DNA from: Cordylochernes scorpioides | Lineage: Eukaryota; Arthropoda; Arachnida; Pseudoscorpiones; Chernetidae | Length of the DNA: 64,000 nt | Direction of reading: 5' to 3' | Assembly: GCA_030710605.1 (NCBI GenBank) | Contig: CP092863.1 | Coordinates: 105,758,099-105,822,098, forward strand | Part shown: positions 38,772-49,468 of the stretch, piece after piece | Numbering within the stretch: the stretch's first letter is position 1 | How the letters are laid out: the number at the start of each line of letters is the position of its first letter | Notes under the pieces: generated by a model | Told to the model about the DNA's origin: nothing | The model's database searches: none | What the model saw: only the letters and a program-made list of their open reading frames with translations | Program-made: the position numbers and the translations under genes

Positions 38772-41700
38772 GTACGTTGCCCCTCTTTTTTTTCTCCCTG
38801 AAAATGGCACAATGCATACTCAATACATTATGAGTACTTGATAAGGCACAATTTGGATTATTATTATTTTTTTAATTATCCCTAGTACACATGGTACAGG
38901 CCATGATAATCATGGTGGGTAGTTAGCTACTGCTTTTACTGTAAGCGCACCACATGTCTACACATGTGAAAAGCAGTTCGACTTTGCACTTACAAATGTG
39001 CCAGAGCCCTGATTGGTTACTTGCACTCGCTGGTGGGGTTGGACTTTTACAAGAATCGAGGGCCATTGGAGAATTTTTTTTTATATCAGAAAAAAAGTGT
39101 CCAATGCGGGAATCGAACCCGGGTCGTAGTGGTCGAAAACCAAAAGGTTTAACCAGCCTTCCACTGACTCCCTAATTTGGATTATAAATTATAAACACAA
39201 GGTAATAAGACCAAATACAAATAAATAAATAGTGTGTGACATTTTGATAACAGCGTTGTTACCATCTTCAGACAAAAGTGCTGAATGAGAAATTTATCTT
39301 GTCTACACACTTGATAACGGTAACTATTTAAAACATACTGTGGTAAAATTTCTCATTCAGTACTTTTTTCTGAAGATGGTAACAAGGCTGTTACCGAAAC
39401 GTCACACACTATTTATTTGTTTGGATTTGGTTTTATTACCTTGTGATTAGGAGTACTTGTGAATTTTTAAAAGAAACTATATTTTTATTAAATTAACAAA
39501 ATAACTTGTTGTTGGTGTCCAAGTGTCCATCAAGTTGACTTTTGGTGACAATATGGACAAATATTCTTCAATTTGATTTGAGAATATTTGTCCATATAGT
39601 CACCAAAAGTCAACTTGATGGACACTAACAACAACAAAAAGATAATGACTGGAAGCTACCACAAGGTCACTAGATGAGCTGTGAGTCTTCTTCTTCTTCT
39701 TTCTTATCTCCACTCAATCATATTAAGGTATCAAGCTTGTAAAGCTTGTTGATGGTGTCTGCCGGGGAAGAGTAGAGCTCATCAATGGATGAGTCAATAC
39801 AGTCAATAATATGTGAGCTGTGAGTGATGGTCACTAACAGATCAAATTGGAGAATATTTGTCCATATAGTCACCAAAAGTCAACTTGATGGACACTAACA
39901 ACAACAACAAAAGGATGGTGACTGGAAGCTACCAGAAGGTCACTAGATGAGCTGTGAGTGATGGTCACTAACAGATCTAATTGAAGAATATTTGTCCATA
40001 TAGTCACCAAAAGTCAACTTGATGGACACTAACAACAACAACAACAACAAAAGGATGGTGACTGGAAGCTACCAGAAGGTCACTAGATGAGCTGTGAGTG
40101 ATGGTCACTAACAGATCTAATTGAAGAATATTTGTCCATATTGTCACCAAAAGTTACCTTGATGGACACTAACAACAACAACAAAAGGATGGTGACTGGA
40201 AGCTACCAGAAGGTCACTAGATGAGCTGTGAATGATGGTCACTAACAGATCTAATTGAAGAATATTTGTCCATATAGTCACCAAAAGTCAACTTGATGGA
40301 CACTAACAACAACAACAACAAAATGATGATGACTGGAAGCTACCAGAAGATCACTAGATGAGAGTGATGGTCACTAACAGATCAAATTGGAGAATATTTG
40401 TCCATATAGTCACGCATATTTTCTAAAATTATTTTATTAATAATTTTTGGTTGTGTTTCTTAGAAAAATGTCCACTAGCACTGAATGTTGTGATGATTTG
40501 ATAAACATCAAACCGACTTTATTTCAGTCGAAAGCTTTTCTCTGATTCCATGGAGTCTTGAATTAAAGTAGTAGAAACACTGGAATCTTGTTATAGTAAC
40601 CTCTTTTATAGCAGCAACATGGTTATAACATCCTAATACTAAAGTTTCAAGTTTTCAGTCTGAATTGAATATTGTTATATAGTAGAACTACCTCTCTGTA
40701 AAGGACAACACCTAGTTGCAGAGCCAAAGTATCCTTTAGAGAGAGAGGTGTCCTCTTACCAGAGAGTTGCTACAGTAGAACTACCTCTCTGTAAAGGACA
40801 ACACCTAGTTGCAGAGCCAAAGTATCCTTTAGAGAGAGAGGTGTCCTCTTACCAGAGAGTTGCTACAGTAGAACTACCTCTCTGTAAAGGACAACACCTA
40901 GTTGCAGAGCCAAAGTGTCCTTTAGAGTGAGAGGTGTCCTCTTACCAGAGAGTTGCTACAGTAGAACTACCTCTTTCTACAGGACAACACCTAGTTGTAG
41001 AGCCAAAGTGTCCTTTAGAGTGAGAGGTGTCCTCTTACCAGAGAGTTGCTACAGTAGAACTACCTCTTTCTACAGGACAACACCTAGTTGTAGAGCCAAA
41101 GTGTCCTTTAGAGTGAGAGGTGTCCTCTTACCAGAGAGTTGCTACAGTAGAACTACCTCTCTGTAATTGCAGAGCCAAAGTGTCCTTTAGAGAGAGAAGT
41201 GTTCTCTTGCTGGAGAGTTGCTAAATACAGTAGAACTACCTCTCTGTAAAGGACAACACCTAATTGCAGAGCCAAAGTGTCCTTTAGAGAGAGAAGTGTT
41301 CTCTTGCTGGAGAGTTGCTAAATACAGTAGAACTACCTCTCTGTAAAGGACAACACTTAGTTGTAGAGACAAAGTATCCTTTAGAGAGAGGTGTTCTCTT
41401 GCTGGAGAGTTGCTAAATACAGTAGAACTACCTCTCTGTAAAGGACAACACTTAGTTGTAGAGACAAAGTATCCTTTAGAGAGAGGTGTTCTCTTGCTGG
41501 AGAGGTACTATTTTTTCAATATGTTAAAACAAAAAAAAAAAAAATTATGAAGCATATTATATTTATTTATTATTATAGCATATTATATCCTTTGGATTTG
41601 GTCTTATTACCTTGTGTTTATTTATTAGCTTGATTGTCTTAATTAAGTTTTCCTGTGTATAAATTTCATTATTACCATTAAATATGATTAGCTTTATGAT

Positions 41701-44700
41701 AAAGCACAATTTGGATTATAGATTATAATACAAGAGTTATTCTTTTGTCTGATGATGGTGAAAATGCTGTTGCCGAAACGTCACACTCTAATAAATTATT
41801 TGGATTAGGTCTTATTTTCTTGTATTATAATTAGCTTTAAAAATTAAGATAATAAAAATGCTTATTTCAGGTATTATTTCTGTTATTCCATTTTGCAACA
41901 TCTTGGTCCCAAGTAATGTTGTTATAGGAAGGTTGTTCTTGAGAGAGATGGAAAACCTGGCCTTCTATGTCACTCAGCCCAGCTTGCGCAACAACAACAC
42001 CGCTCCAACAATGGATCAGTTGATGGTTTTGTTTATGTAAACAGCTTGTTTATGTGTTCCTTCATTGTCTCCTGTTCTTGTGGATGAAAAATGTTATCTT
42101 CTTTTTGGTCCAATTCTGCTCTTTATTTTGTCTTATCTTCACTCAAATATAATATAATGCGGCTTATGATTGTAAAACGACATTTGAAATACTATCCCGC
42201 ATGTGTTTCTTTTCAACGAAAAATCAAAATTTATTTCAAGCAGAAACAACGATTATTTCTAACCTTTTGGATGAGGTATGAAAGGGTGAATTGTGAAGAT
42301 TAAATTGTGAGTCCCTGGACACTTTTATTTTTCCGTTTATCATTACTCTTCACAATTCACCCTTTCATACCTCATCCAAAAGGTTAGAAATAATCGTTAT
42401 TTCTCCTTGAAATAAATTTTGATTTTTCATTGAAAAGAAACACATGCAAGGATAGTATTTCAAATGTCGTTTCACTCAAATATATTGAGACATTTCAATT
42501 TTGGTCAGATGTTATCTAGCAATGTTGTCATTAATGATCAATGACATTGATGAGCTATCGCATATTGTTTTTACCATATAGTCTTGTTACCCTTTTATTT
42601 GTTCATGGGTGGGTATGATATAACAGCATCTTATACAGTTGAACCTCCCTGTAAAGGACAGCTAATTTCAGAGCCAAAGTATCCTTTAGGGAGAGATGTC
42701 CTCTTACCGGAGAGTTTCTAAATAGTAAACATGGCAAATAATGGTATGAAAATTTTCCTTTGTAGAGAGGTGTCCTCTCATAGAGGTTCAAACTCTGCCT
42801 TTGCGGTCCCAAGCCCGGATAAAAATGGAGGAGGGGGAGCAGTAACAAGCTCACTAAAAAACATGGGCTCAGCTGGCCCAGCTTATAGTACCCTGTAAGG
42901 GCTCCTAATCCAGGGATACAGGATGAGCAGCGTTTGTACTCCATGTTAGGAGCGGCTGTTGTGCACATGGTATCTGTTCCTCATGTTAGAGGCGGCCATT
43001 TCTTTTGGAGCCAAGTCGGCCTGCCACTGAATAGTGCTCCCAGTCTTAATGACAAAGGCAGACGCATTCACCCAGTCATGATTGTTGTCAAACAGACACC
43101 ATCAACAAGCTCTACAAGCTTGATACCCTAATATTATTGAGTTATGATAAGAAAGAAGAAGAAGGGAAAGCATCAAAGACATATACTGTAATAGTCCAAC
43201 TTAGCTTCTGATGAGGTTTCTCTTAACATGGAGAACACAAACACCTTGACTGCTGACTGGATAAACACTGATTTAGATGCCACTCTTGGTTGTGTGGTAG
43301 TGATTACTTTTTTATTGGCTGCACAGAATTTTTACCATTCACACATCCAGTATCACGTCGTACAGTAGAACCTCATGAGAGGACACTCGCGTTAGAGGAC
43401 ACCTCTCTACAAAGGGCATTTTCATTTGTAAAATTATCATTTTTACTATTTAGCAAATCTCCAGTAAGAAGACACCTCTCTCTAAAGGTCACTTTGGCTC
43501 TGCAAATTAGGTGTTGTCCTTTACAGGGAGGTAGTTCTGTATTGAGTTTTATTTTTATAGATACAGCCAGTTCCTTCAGTCTAACCCACCGCACTGTTGA
43601 TGGCTATAGGTCTGGGACTGTCTATTAGTCAACTAACCATTCCATCTAATGGTATCATCTTTCTTGAAAATAAAGATACTTCGGCCAGTAAATCTTTTTA
43701 TTACCTCGACGTTTTGACAAAAATCTTTTGTCCTTGTCAGGAGCAAACAAAAAATAAAAACATTTAGCAAGATATTAAAAATCTGTTAAGAATTATTTTT
43801 AACGCCTTACTAAATGTTATTAATTTTTGTTTGCTCCTGACGAGGACAAAAGATTTTGTCGAAACGTCGAGGTAATAAAAAGATTTACTGGCCGAAGGAA
43901 GTATCTTTATTTTCAAGAAATATGAATGCCGGCCAGGCAACCTCTATTCATGATAAAATAGTGAAAAAGTTTTAAAATTACAAATATTTTCTCACAATTA
44001 GTTTATTTTTATTTTTATTTAATAAAAAGAAACTGATTGTATGTAGAAAATATTTGTAATTTTAAGGCAGCCTCTATCTTTATGGTATCATCTTGTATAT
44101 AGGATTTTCTCCCAGGAGAGAAAGGACTGTAAGATTATCCTCTTAAAGCTTAAAAGATGACACATGGCTTAACCATGACCATCTTACCTGTATATTCAAA
44201 CTGTTTCCTTATTCTATTACAATGGTTTCTGGTGAGGTCTGCGCTGCTTCCATTCATACACTTCTCCATTGAGGGCGATGGATTATACAGTAGAACCTCC
44301 ATGAGAGGACACCTGCGTTAGAGGACACCTCTCTACAATAGACAGTTTTCATTTGCAAAATTACCATTTTTACTTTTTAGCAACTCTCTGGTAAGAGGAC
44401 ACCTCTCCCTAAAGGACACTTTGGCTCTAAAATTAGGTGTTGTCCTTTACAGGGAGGTTCTACTGTACTACACAGATCATCAATATATTGTAGAACCTTC
44501 ATGAGAGAAGACACCTCTCTACCAAAACCAGTTTCCATCGCCAAACTTACCATTTATGCTACCTAGCAACTCCCTGGTAAGAGGACACCTCTCCCTAAAG
44601 GACACTTTTTCTCTGCAACTAGCTGTTGTTCTTTACAATGAGGTTCTACTGTATTGCCACAGACTTTATTAAATATATTTTATAAATAAACTGACATGCA

Positions 44701-46388
44701 GATTTGACTTTAGATAGGGTTTATTATACGTACATCTATACATTTTGTGAATCTTCATGTCAAAGAGAGAACCTGTGCCAATCTCATCCATTTAAAAATG
44801 CATAAAAAAATAATGCATTTTGTTCGTTCTCTTTTGTCAGAATTTGCCAAAACTGGTGTTATGGCATATCCTTCTATCTAAATATATTCCCCTGAGTGAC
44901 TTGAGTGAAATGTCAGGAAGAAAATAAAGAAAGATTGGTTGATGTAGCTGCATCTTTTTCAAATAAAACCCAGCTAAAATGAACCTGGGATATATTGAAC
45001 TTTCCCTTATATAATGAACCTGAAATAATCCCCATTTATATATTATGTAATAGAGTGATCTATGGCTATAAGGAACCATGGCTATAGTGAACCACAGGTT
45101 CAGTCCCATTAGAGGTTTGCTATAGAGGGGTTTTACTGTATATGAGTTGTACGCAGATGATTTACTTAGAACAAAACACTATAAAGGAATGACAATACAT
45201 CTAGATGGCACAAGAACATATAGGACATGCAACAACTGTCCTGGTGTTGAACTAACACCTACCCATATATTCTCATGCCCAGCAATGGCCGCAGCCTTGC
45301 AGAAAATTGACTTAGACCCAGAGCAGCAGCTTTACACACCCAAGATAGTGGACATTTCTGCTGATGTGATGGAGATGCATGGAGACATCTGAGACTCTTC
45401 TTTGGACACGACAACAACAACAGAGATGATGAACCAAATAAAAAAAGTAAATCTGAAGAGGTGCTCTTGCTTTTCATACAACTATTTCTACTTAATATAT
45501 TGTACTAGTGTGTTCTTGTTTGAAAATCTGCCCTTGTTACTTCACCATCTTAAACATCTGTTTGGTAAATTTGACCAATTCCATAACTCATCTCGTAGGA
45601 TGTTATGAAATCGAAGCCGTCCCTGTACTGATGAGAGCCAAAGCCCGAAACCAAGGAATACTGATTGTTGACTTTTTGTCTGAATTTTCCAAAATTGATG
45701 TTGTGGAACATTCTTTATCACCGCTAGTAAAGTTTTTTTTTTACTAGCCTGATGCACAATTAAAAGGATAGGTGTCTCTTTTGGTACATATATATATATA
45801 TGTTAAAATATATCTATATGCTATATTATTGTATGAGTCTAACCTTGAGTGATGTTGCTCCAGATCTGCTCTAAGGTGGTGAATATCTTCAACCTCTTCA
45901 TCACCTTCGGAGACACCTTCCTGCCGTCCCCTGTGTGCTACGATGAGCTCTACTATGAGATTATCCGGATGCACGAGGTATTCGACAACCTCCACACCCT
46001 CGCTCTGCGCTACAGCACATTGGACAATCCGCTCAAGGAATGCGCGACCTCCCTCTGCAGCAACCTAGTGAACCTGAGGGCCCTGGTGGCGCACTACACC
46101 GCCAAGATCGACCAGATGGCCGCCAATTCTAACCCTAGCCATCTTTCCGAGACAGCCATTATGGAGATCATTCGCACAAACTACGACACCCTAACTTTAA
46201 AGCTCCAAGATACCTTAGACCAAGTAGATAGGTATACGGAGAAACCGAAGGAGACAGCATTCTTCCACCAGTTAGTGAAAGAAGTGATTGTAGATGCAAG
46301 GCAGAATCTAAACTTCCAGTCACCAACAGCTCTGTATTCTCCTATTACAACAACCACACCTCCACACCACACTACCCGTCACAGCTAA
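37281..46388 (+). CDS. ARMH3: Armadillo-like helical domain protein 3 (ARMH3), two coding exons
   Basis: ARMH3 (C10orf76 in human) is a cytosolic helical-repeat protein of the Golgi that works with PI4KB and GBF1 in PI4P and ARF1 control. Exons 37281-38771 and 45864-46388 join in phase 0 to give 671 residues, against 689 in human. Conserved blocks: KPLKEKVV-type start (QPLKEKVVQLYELFF, then RGGDPSKGN), KEFNIFL at the junction, NLFITFGDTFLPSP, YDELYYEIIRMHEVFDN, NYDTLTLKLQD, and ETAFFHQLVKEV near the end. The 7,092-bp intron is filled with repeats. The first 330 codons are much more AT-rich than the following 170. Only one coding intron is unusual for this gene, which is multi-exonic in vertebrates. 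Confidence 0.92.
38838..39450. mobile_element. PLE-B palindromic terminus interrupted by SINE-1
   Basis: 38838-38861 and 39174-39450. It reads gcacaatttggattat | attataaacacaaggtaat, the standard PLE-B order, with mirrored gttaccatcttcagac / ctgaagatggtaac halves. Confidence 0.75.
38862..39173 (-). mobile_element. SINE-1, full length, with 12-bp target duplication
   Basis: Bounded by aatttggattat at 38850-38861 and 39174-39185. Exact B box on the minus strand at about 39111-39121. Lies in the ARMH3 intron, antisense. Confidence 0.9.
39525..40425 (+). repeat. Minisatellite of about 135 bp, six units, plus a terminal hairpin
   Basis: Units start near 39587, 39853, 39986, 40127, 40260 and 40394, at gaatatttgtccatat. 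Each holds agtcaccaaaagtcaactt, gatggacactaacaacaac and aaggtcactagatgagctg. (CAA)n length varies between units. 39530-39614 is an inverted pair of the same segment. One unit carries a LINE-1 tail at 39687-39813. Confidence 0.9.
39687..39813 (-). mobile_element. LINE-1 3' tail inserted in the minisatellite
   Basis: cttcttcttctttcttatct ... atcaatggatgagtcaatac. Bounded by tgagctgtgag on both sides, an 11-bp duplication. Present in a single unit, so it inserted after the array formed. Confidence 0.75.
40680..41512 (+). repeat. Tandem array of the MITE-A 5' half, nine units of about 93 bp
   Basis: Units begin cagtagaactacctctctg at about 40682, 40773, 40866, 40959, 41052, 41145, 41227, 41323 and 41419. 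Each runs through gcagagccaaagt and gtgtcctcttaccagagag. The other half of MITE-A is absent. ORFs here arise from the repeat and are not genes. Confidence 0.9.
41696..41830. repeat. PLE-B terminus fragment
   Basis: gcacaatttggattatagat, then ttgtctgatgatggtgaaaa, tgccgaaacgtcacac and ttggattaggtcttattt. Contains a CTGATGA...GAAAC hammerhead-like core. Confidence 0.65.
41873..42040 (+). pseudogene. Unidentified coding fragment in the ARMH3 intron
   Basis: After tttcag the plus strand reads IPFCNILVPSNVVIGRLF, then LREMENLAFYVTQPSLR, NNNTAPTMDQLMVL and a TAA. GC content and amino-acid mix are protein-like. It does not fit between the two ARMH3 exons, which already join exactly. Perhaps a gene scrap carried by a TE, or an unrelated exon. 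Family not recognised. Confidence 0.3.
42138..42484 (+). mobile_element. Palindromic FB-t element, copy 2, with 14-bp target duplication
   Basis: Bounded by ttcactcaaatata at 42138-42151 and 42471-42484, both perfect. Arms share aaaatcaaaatttatttcaa, ggatgaggtatgaaaggg and tgtaaaacgaca. The tRNA-like core of copy 1 is reduced to gtccctggacac, showing an internal deletion. In the same relative order as copy 1 read on its minus strand. Confidence 0.75.
42633..42790 (+). mobile_element. MITE-A copy
   Basis: acagttgaacctccctgtaa to ctctcatagaggttcaa. Followed directly by SINE-2. Confidence 0.65.
42783..43165 (+). mobile_element. SINE-2, full length
   Basis: ctctgcctttgcggtcccaa, aagggctcctaatccaggg, cgtttgtactccatgttagg, then ctctacaagcttgataccct and the ataagaaagaag tail. 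Confidence 0.8.
43361..43546 (-). mobile_element. MITE-A copy
   Basis: acagtagaacctcatgagag ... gcgttagaggacacctctc ... ttgtcctttacagggaggt ... agttctgtatt. Reverse orientation. Confidence 0.75.
43646..43925. repeat. Family O palindrome (PLE-terminus-like)
   Basis: Arms ttgaaaataaagatacttcg, gccagtaaatctttttatt and acctcgacg are mirrored on the right. At 43837-43865 is CTGACGA, a 7-bp stem gacaaaa/ttttgtc and GAAAC, followed by gtcgagg: a hammerhead-like core. No coding part. Confidence 0.7.
44286..44654 (-). mobile_element. Two MITE-A copies in the same orientation
   Basis: 44286-44466 is complete (acagtagaacctccatgaga to gggaggttctactgta). 44490-44654 is a second, slightly worn copy ending gaggttctactgta. 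Confidence 0.75.
44969..45141 (+). mobile_element. Short derivative of the 56.2-57.5 kb pogo-type element
   Basis: Left gaacctgggatatattgaac, tttcccttatataatgaacc. Right gtcccattagaggtttgcta and gaggggttttactgtata. Both ends match those of the longer element, whose middle is missing here. Confidence 0.6.
45150..45425 (+). mobile_element. LINE-4 3' fragment
   Basis: About 80 codons: HYKGMTIHLDGTRTYRT, a CCHC knuckle (CNNCPGVELTPTHIFSC), then VMEMHGDI and a stop, with a (caa)n tail at about 45409-45422. Same architecture as LINE-1 and LINE-2 ends but a different sequence. Confidence 0.7.
45600..45760 (+). repeat. Unclassified repeat with hammerhead-like core
   Basis: CTGATGA at 45628-45634, a short imperfect stem (gagc / gccc) and GAAAC at 45647-45651. 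Flanking sequence is not clearly shared with other window repeats. Lies just upstream of ARMH3 exon 2. Confidence 0.35.
45864..46388 (+). CDS. ARMH3: ARMH3 coding exon 2 (last)
   Basis: Acceptor ttgctccag|atctgc at 45863. 174 codons plus stop: ICSKVVNIFNLFITFGD through to SPTALYSPITTTTPPHH. Spacing from FNIFL in exon 1 to NIFNLF matches human ARMH3 residue for residue. GC-rich at first, AT-rich at the end. Confidence 0.92.
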   Translation: MCSKVVNIFNLFITFGDTFLPSPVCYDELYYEIIRMHEVFDNLHTLALRYSTLDNPLKECATSLCSNLVNLRALVAHYTAKIDQMAANSNPSHLSETAIMEIIRTNYDTLTLKLQDTLDQVDRYTEKPKETAFFHQLVKEVIVDARQNLNFQSPTALYSPITTTTPPHHTTRHS

Positions 46389-46710
46389 CAGCTCTCTCTC
46401 CTCTTTATATAATTCCTACATCTAATCTTTTTCTATTATTTGTTTAGCTTAGAGGTTTTTTTTTGTGCTATAGACATTCTCTATATTTAAAAATATTTGT
46501 TAATATATTAGTGATACCAAAAAAAAAAAAAATTTTTTTTTCTCTTTAAATATATTTTTTTGTGATTGTTAATTTTTTTTTTATAAATACTCGCAATTTT
46601 TATATATATATTGTTTGGTTTTTTTCTTTTCCTTTTTTTTTTTTTTTGGGATACCCTTCTCCCCCTTTGGATAAAGTTTATTTTAAATAAAGTTTGTAAA
46701 CAAGAATTGC
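46389..46710 (+). promoter_or_regulatory. ARMH3: ARMH3 3' UTR with AATAAA
   Basis: T-rich UTR. AATAAA at 46686-46691 is followed by gtttgtaaac. This is the most probable polyadenylation signal. Confidence 0.55.
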
Positions 46711-46774
46711 GTGTTATTTTCTTTTATTAATAAGATACATTAGTGTGCCATCTGTTATAAGAAATCTAAATAAT

Positions 46775-47090
46775 TTTCTATTGCCCTTACTGGGAGGGCC
46801 TGGCTCATCAGTGGGTGAGTTGATAAACCAGGCCTTCCCATAAATTTTATCATTGCAGTAAAAGCGGAAGAAATTATTTTATTTTGACAAGAATCATACA
46901 TCAAAAATATATTTAGAAAATAGACGCAAGGTAATAAGACCAAATCCAAATAAATAAATAGTATATGACGTTTCTGTAACAGCGTTGTTACCAGGGTATA
47001 CAGGGTTACAAGGTCTGAAGATGGTAACAACGCTTTGGATTTGGCCTTATTACCTTGTGTTTATAATCTATAATCCAAATTGTATCTTAT
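46775..47090. repeat. Family M fragment followed by PLE-B terminus
   Basis: 46775-46905: tattgcccttactgggaggg, ggcctggctcatcagtggg and inverse pieces. 46918-47090: caaggtaataagaccaaatc ... ggtctgaagatggtaacaac ... ttattaccttgtgtttata. Confidence 0.55.
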
Positions 47091-47490
47091 TATTTATAGA
47101 AAATAGTTTAGATTTTCTTCCAATTTAGTAATGTTAGGTTATAACTTTATTCTTTGTATGTTTTAATTGCTGTTCATTTTAATTTTTTGAAACTCAATTT
47201 TCTTCTCAATGATACCCAAAAAAATTTTCATATAGGGTTTTTTTTCTCTAAGGGCAAATCAATGTGGAGAGTAGTAAAGCTTCTCAATTTGGTTTAACTA
47301 TTGTTCAGTTGTTACACTTTCTAAAATTATTATCCATTGTCCCTTCAAATCACATTCTGGAGATGGTGCTTTTCAAGAAGGCTGAATACTTTTTCACCTC
47401 CTTATATAGGGTCCATTTCAATACATCTCAGCATTGGGGGTATGGCCTATTTTATTAAGTTAGAGAGACTTTGTTAAAACCCACTCAGAA
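47091..47490. other. Intergenic, nothing recognised
   Basis: Small plus-strand ORF at 47264-47458 has no recognisable content. No repeats shared. Confidence 0.35.
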
Positions 47491-47499
47491 GTTCCCAAT

Positions 47500-48420
47500 T
47501 AGAGTTGCAGACATAGCCTGATGAATTGTTGCCATAACCTGTATCATTTTTGTCATAGTCTGCCAAATTGTTTCCATAGGTTGCATAATTGTTGCCAACC
47601 AGCAGTGCAAGTAACACCACATGTGTAGACATGTTGACATAGCTTGCATAATTGTTGCCAACCAGCAGTGCAAGTAACACCACATGTGTAGACATGTTGA
47701 CATAGCCTGCATAATTGCTACCAAGGCATGTTAGATTGTTGACATAGCCTGCATAATTGTTTATATAGCCTATTAGATTGTTGACATAGCCTGCATAATT
47801 GTTGCTATAGCCTATTAGATTGTTGACATAGCCTGCATAATTGTTGCTATAGCCTATTAGATTGTTGACATAGCCTGCATAATTGTTGCCAACCAGCAGT
47901 GCAAGTAACACCACATGTGTAGACATGTTGACATAGCTTGCATAATTGTTGCCAACCAGCAGTGCAAGTAACACCACATGTGTAGACATGTTGACATAGC
48001 CTGCATAATTTCTGCCATAGCCTGTTAGATTGTTGACATAGTCTGCATAATTGTTGACATAGCCTGTTAGATTGTTGACATAGCTTGCATAATTGCTGCT
48101 AAGGCCTGTTGAATTAACATGCCTGCATAATTGTGACATAGCCTGCATAAGTGCTGCTAAGCCTTGTTGAATTAACATGCCTGCATAATTGCTGTCATAG
48201 CCTGTTAGATTGTTGACAAAGCCTGCATAATTTCTGCCATAGCTTGTTAGATTGTGTTGACATAGCCTGCATAGTTTCTACCATAGCCTGTTATATTGTT
48301 GACATAGCCTGCATAATTGCTGCCATAGCCTGTTAGATTGTTGACATAGCCTGCTAAAGTGTTGCGGGGCTTGCATAATTATTGTCATATTCTGCCATAT
48401 TGTTTTCAAAGCCTATCATA
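47500..48420. repeat. Degenerate minisatellite with incorporated SINE-1-like segment
   Basis: Alternating 21-bp modules (gttgacatagcctgcataat and gttgccatagcctgttagat types) give units of about 42 bp. Four units carry a longer insert containing cagtgcaagtaacaccac and atgtgtagacatgttgac, similar to two pieces of the SINE-1 body (gagtgcaagtaacc; atgtgtagacatgtgg). The 234-codon minus-strand ORF is a by-product of units divisible by three. Confidence 0.85.
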
Positions 48421-48529
48421 TTCATACAATAGAACCCTGTTTAGCACAAAATAGAATCTTTTGTGTAGTGGAAAATGAGGTATACTTACAATTCAAGAAT
48501 TTGCAACCTCATTATTAATACGAGAAATT

Positions 48530-48900
48530 TTACTAGGACCAGGTTGATAAATTAAGAAAAAGGTTCTCGTGATCGTGCATCAGAAAGCTACTGATAGCTT
48601 GGGCCATCTTTTGGAATAAATATCAACTAATCATTGATTTTAAATTATTCCAGAATATTGGCCAAATACTTTTTCTTTTGGTTAATTAAAAAGTTAACTA
48701 TATACACGTTTCAGGCTGTTAGCTATCATCAATGTACCTCAACGAAAAAATAGTTGATCCTTGAGGCTTCCTGAAAAATCAAGAAATGGGTATTTAAGAC
48801 CATAAGCGTGTGAGAACGCCAAACTATATGAAAAAAGTGCAAAATTGAAATTATACTGGGATCAGGTTTGTATCCATCGCGTAACCAAAGTCGACTGGGA
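48530..48900 (+). repeat. Family N copy
   Basis: ttgataaattaagaaaaagg, gggccatcttttggaataaa, tattggccaaatacttttt, ggcttcctgaaaaatcaaga. The same order occurs at 59.76-60.09 kb. On the minus strand 48732-48708 is TTGATGA...GAAAC, a hammerhead-like core with intact GAAAC. Confidence 0.65.
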
Positions 48901-48904
48901 AAAT

Positions 48905-49468
48905 GAAATCTACCTCGGTAGAAAAAATTTCAAGTATAAAATACATTTGTGTAATTAATTTTCTGAAAGAGAGAGAAATTACAACCTTCATTACTAGCGT
49001 ATACTACTTATAAATTAATTTATTTCTCGAATACATTTCAACTCTATAGCACTGATCTCCCTTCTAGAATCACTAGGAACCACTTGGCACACACTTTATC
49101 TTCAGCAATCTATTCAACCTATGTGTTATGACTATTGAGAAAATTTTTTATAAATGTAAAACTGTCGATATTAAAAATTATATAAAGTTGTATTCCAAGG
49201 ATAGCCTTTTTAGCCCAAGTTATATTAAAATGTCTATTAAAATTATCAAATGGTCCCTATTAAAACCAAAAAGTATCATTGCCCTAATTATATGCAAATA
49301 AAAATTCAGTAGTTTCTAAAAATAAGTATTAAATAAAATATCTTAAATTTGTTTTATTTTTAAAAATATATTTCTCTTGAAATAAATAAACAGAGTAATA
49401 AAAGCAATTTCGTTAACTAATGATGATAAAATATTTCTGTTAAAAACATAAACAAATTCCTAAACAAA
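48905..49468. other. ANKMY2: Region upstream of ANKMY2
   Basis: AT-rich. Probably holds the promoter and 5' UTR. No TATA box can be picked out from the AT background. Confidence 0.35.

Noticed and set aside
42603..42968. 121-codon minus-strand ORF
   Set aside because: Antisense through SINE-2 and MITE-A; similar 'GPAEPRFFSELVTAPPPPFSSG' frames appear in every SINE-2 copy.
47474..48178. 234-codon minus-strand ORF with NNYAGYVNNLTGY repeats
   Set aside because: Product of a minisatellite whose unit length is divisible by three; no non-repetitive coding part.
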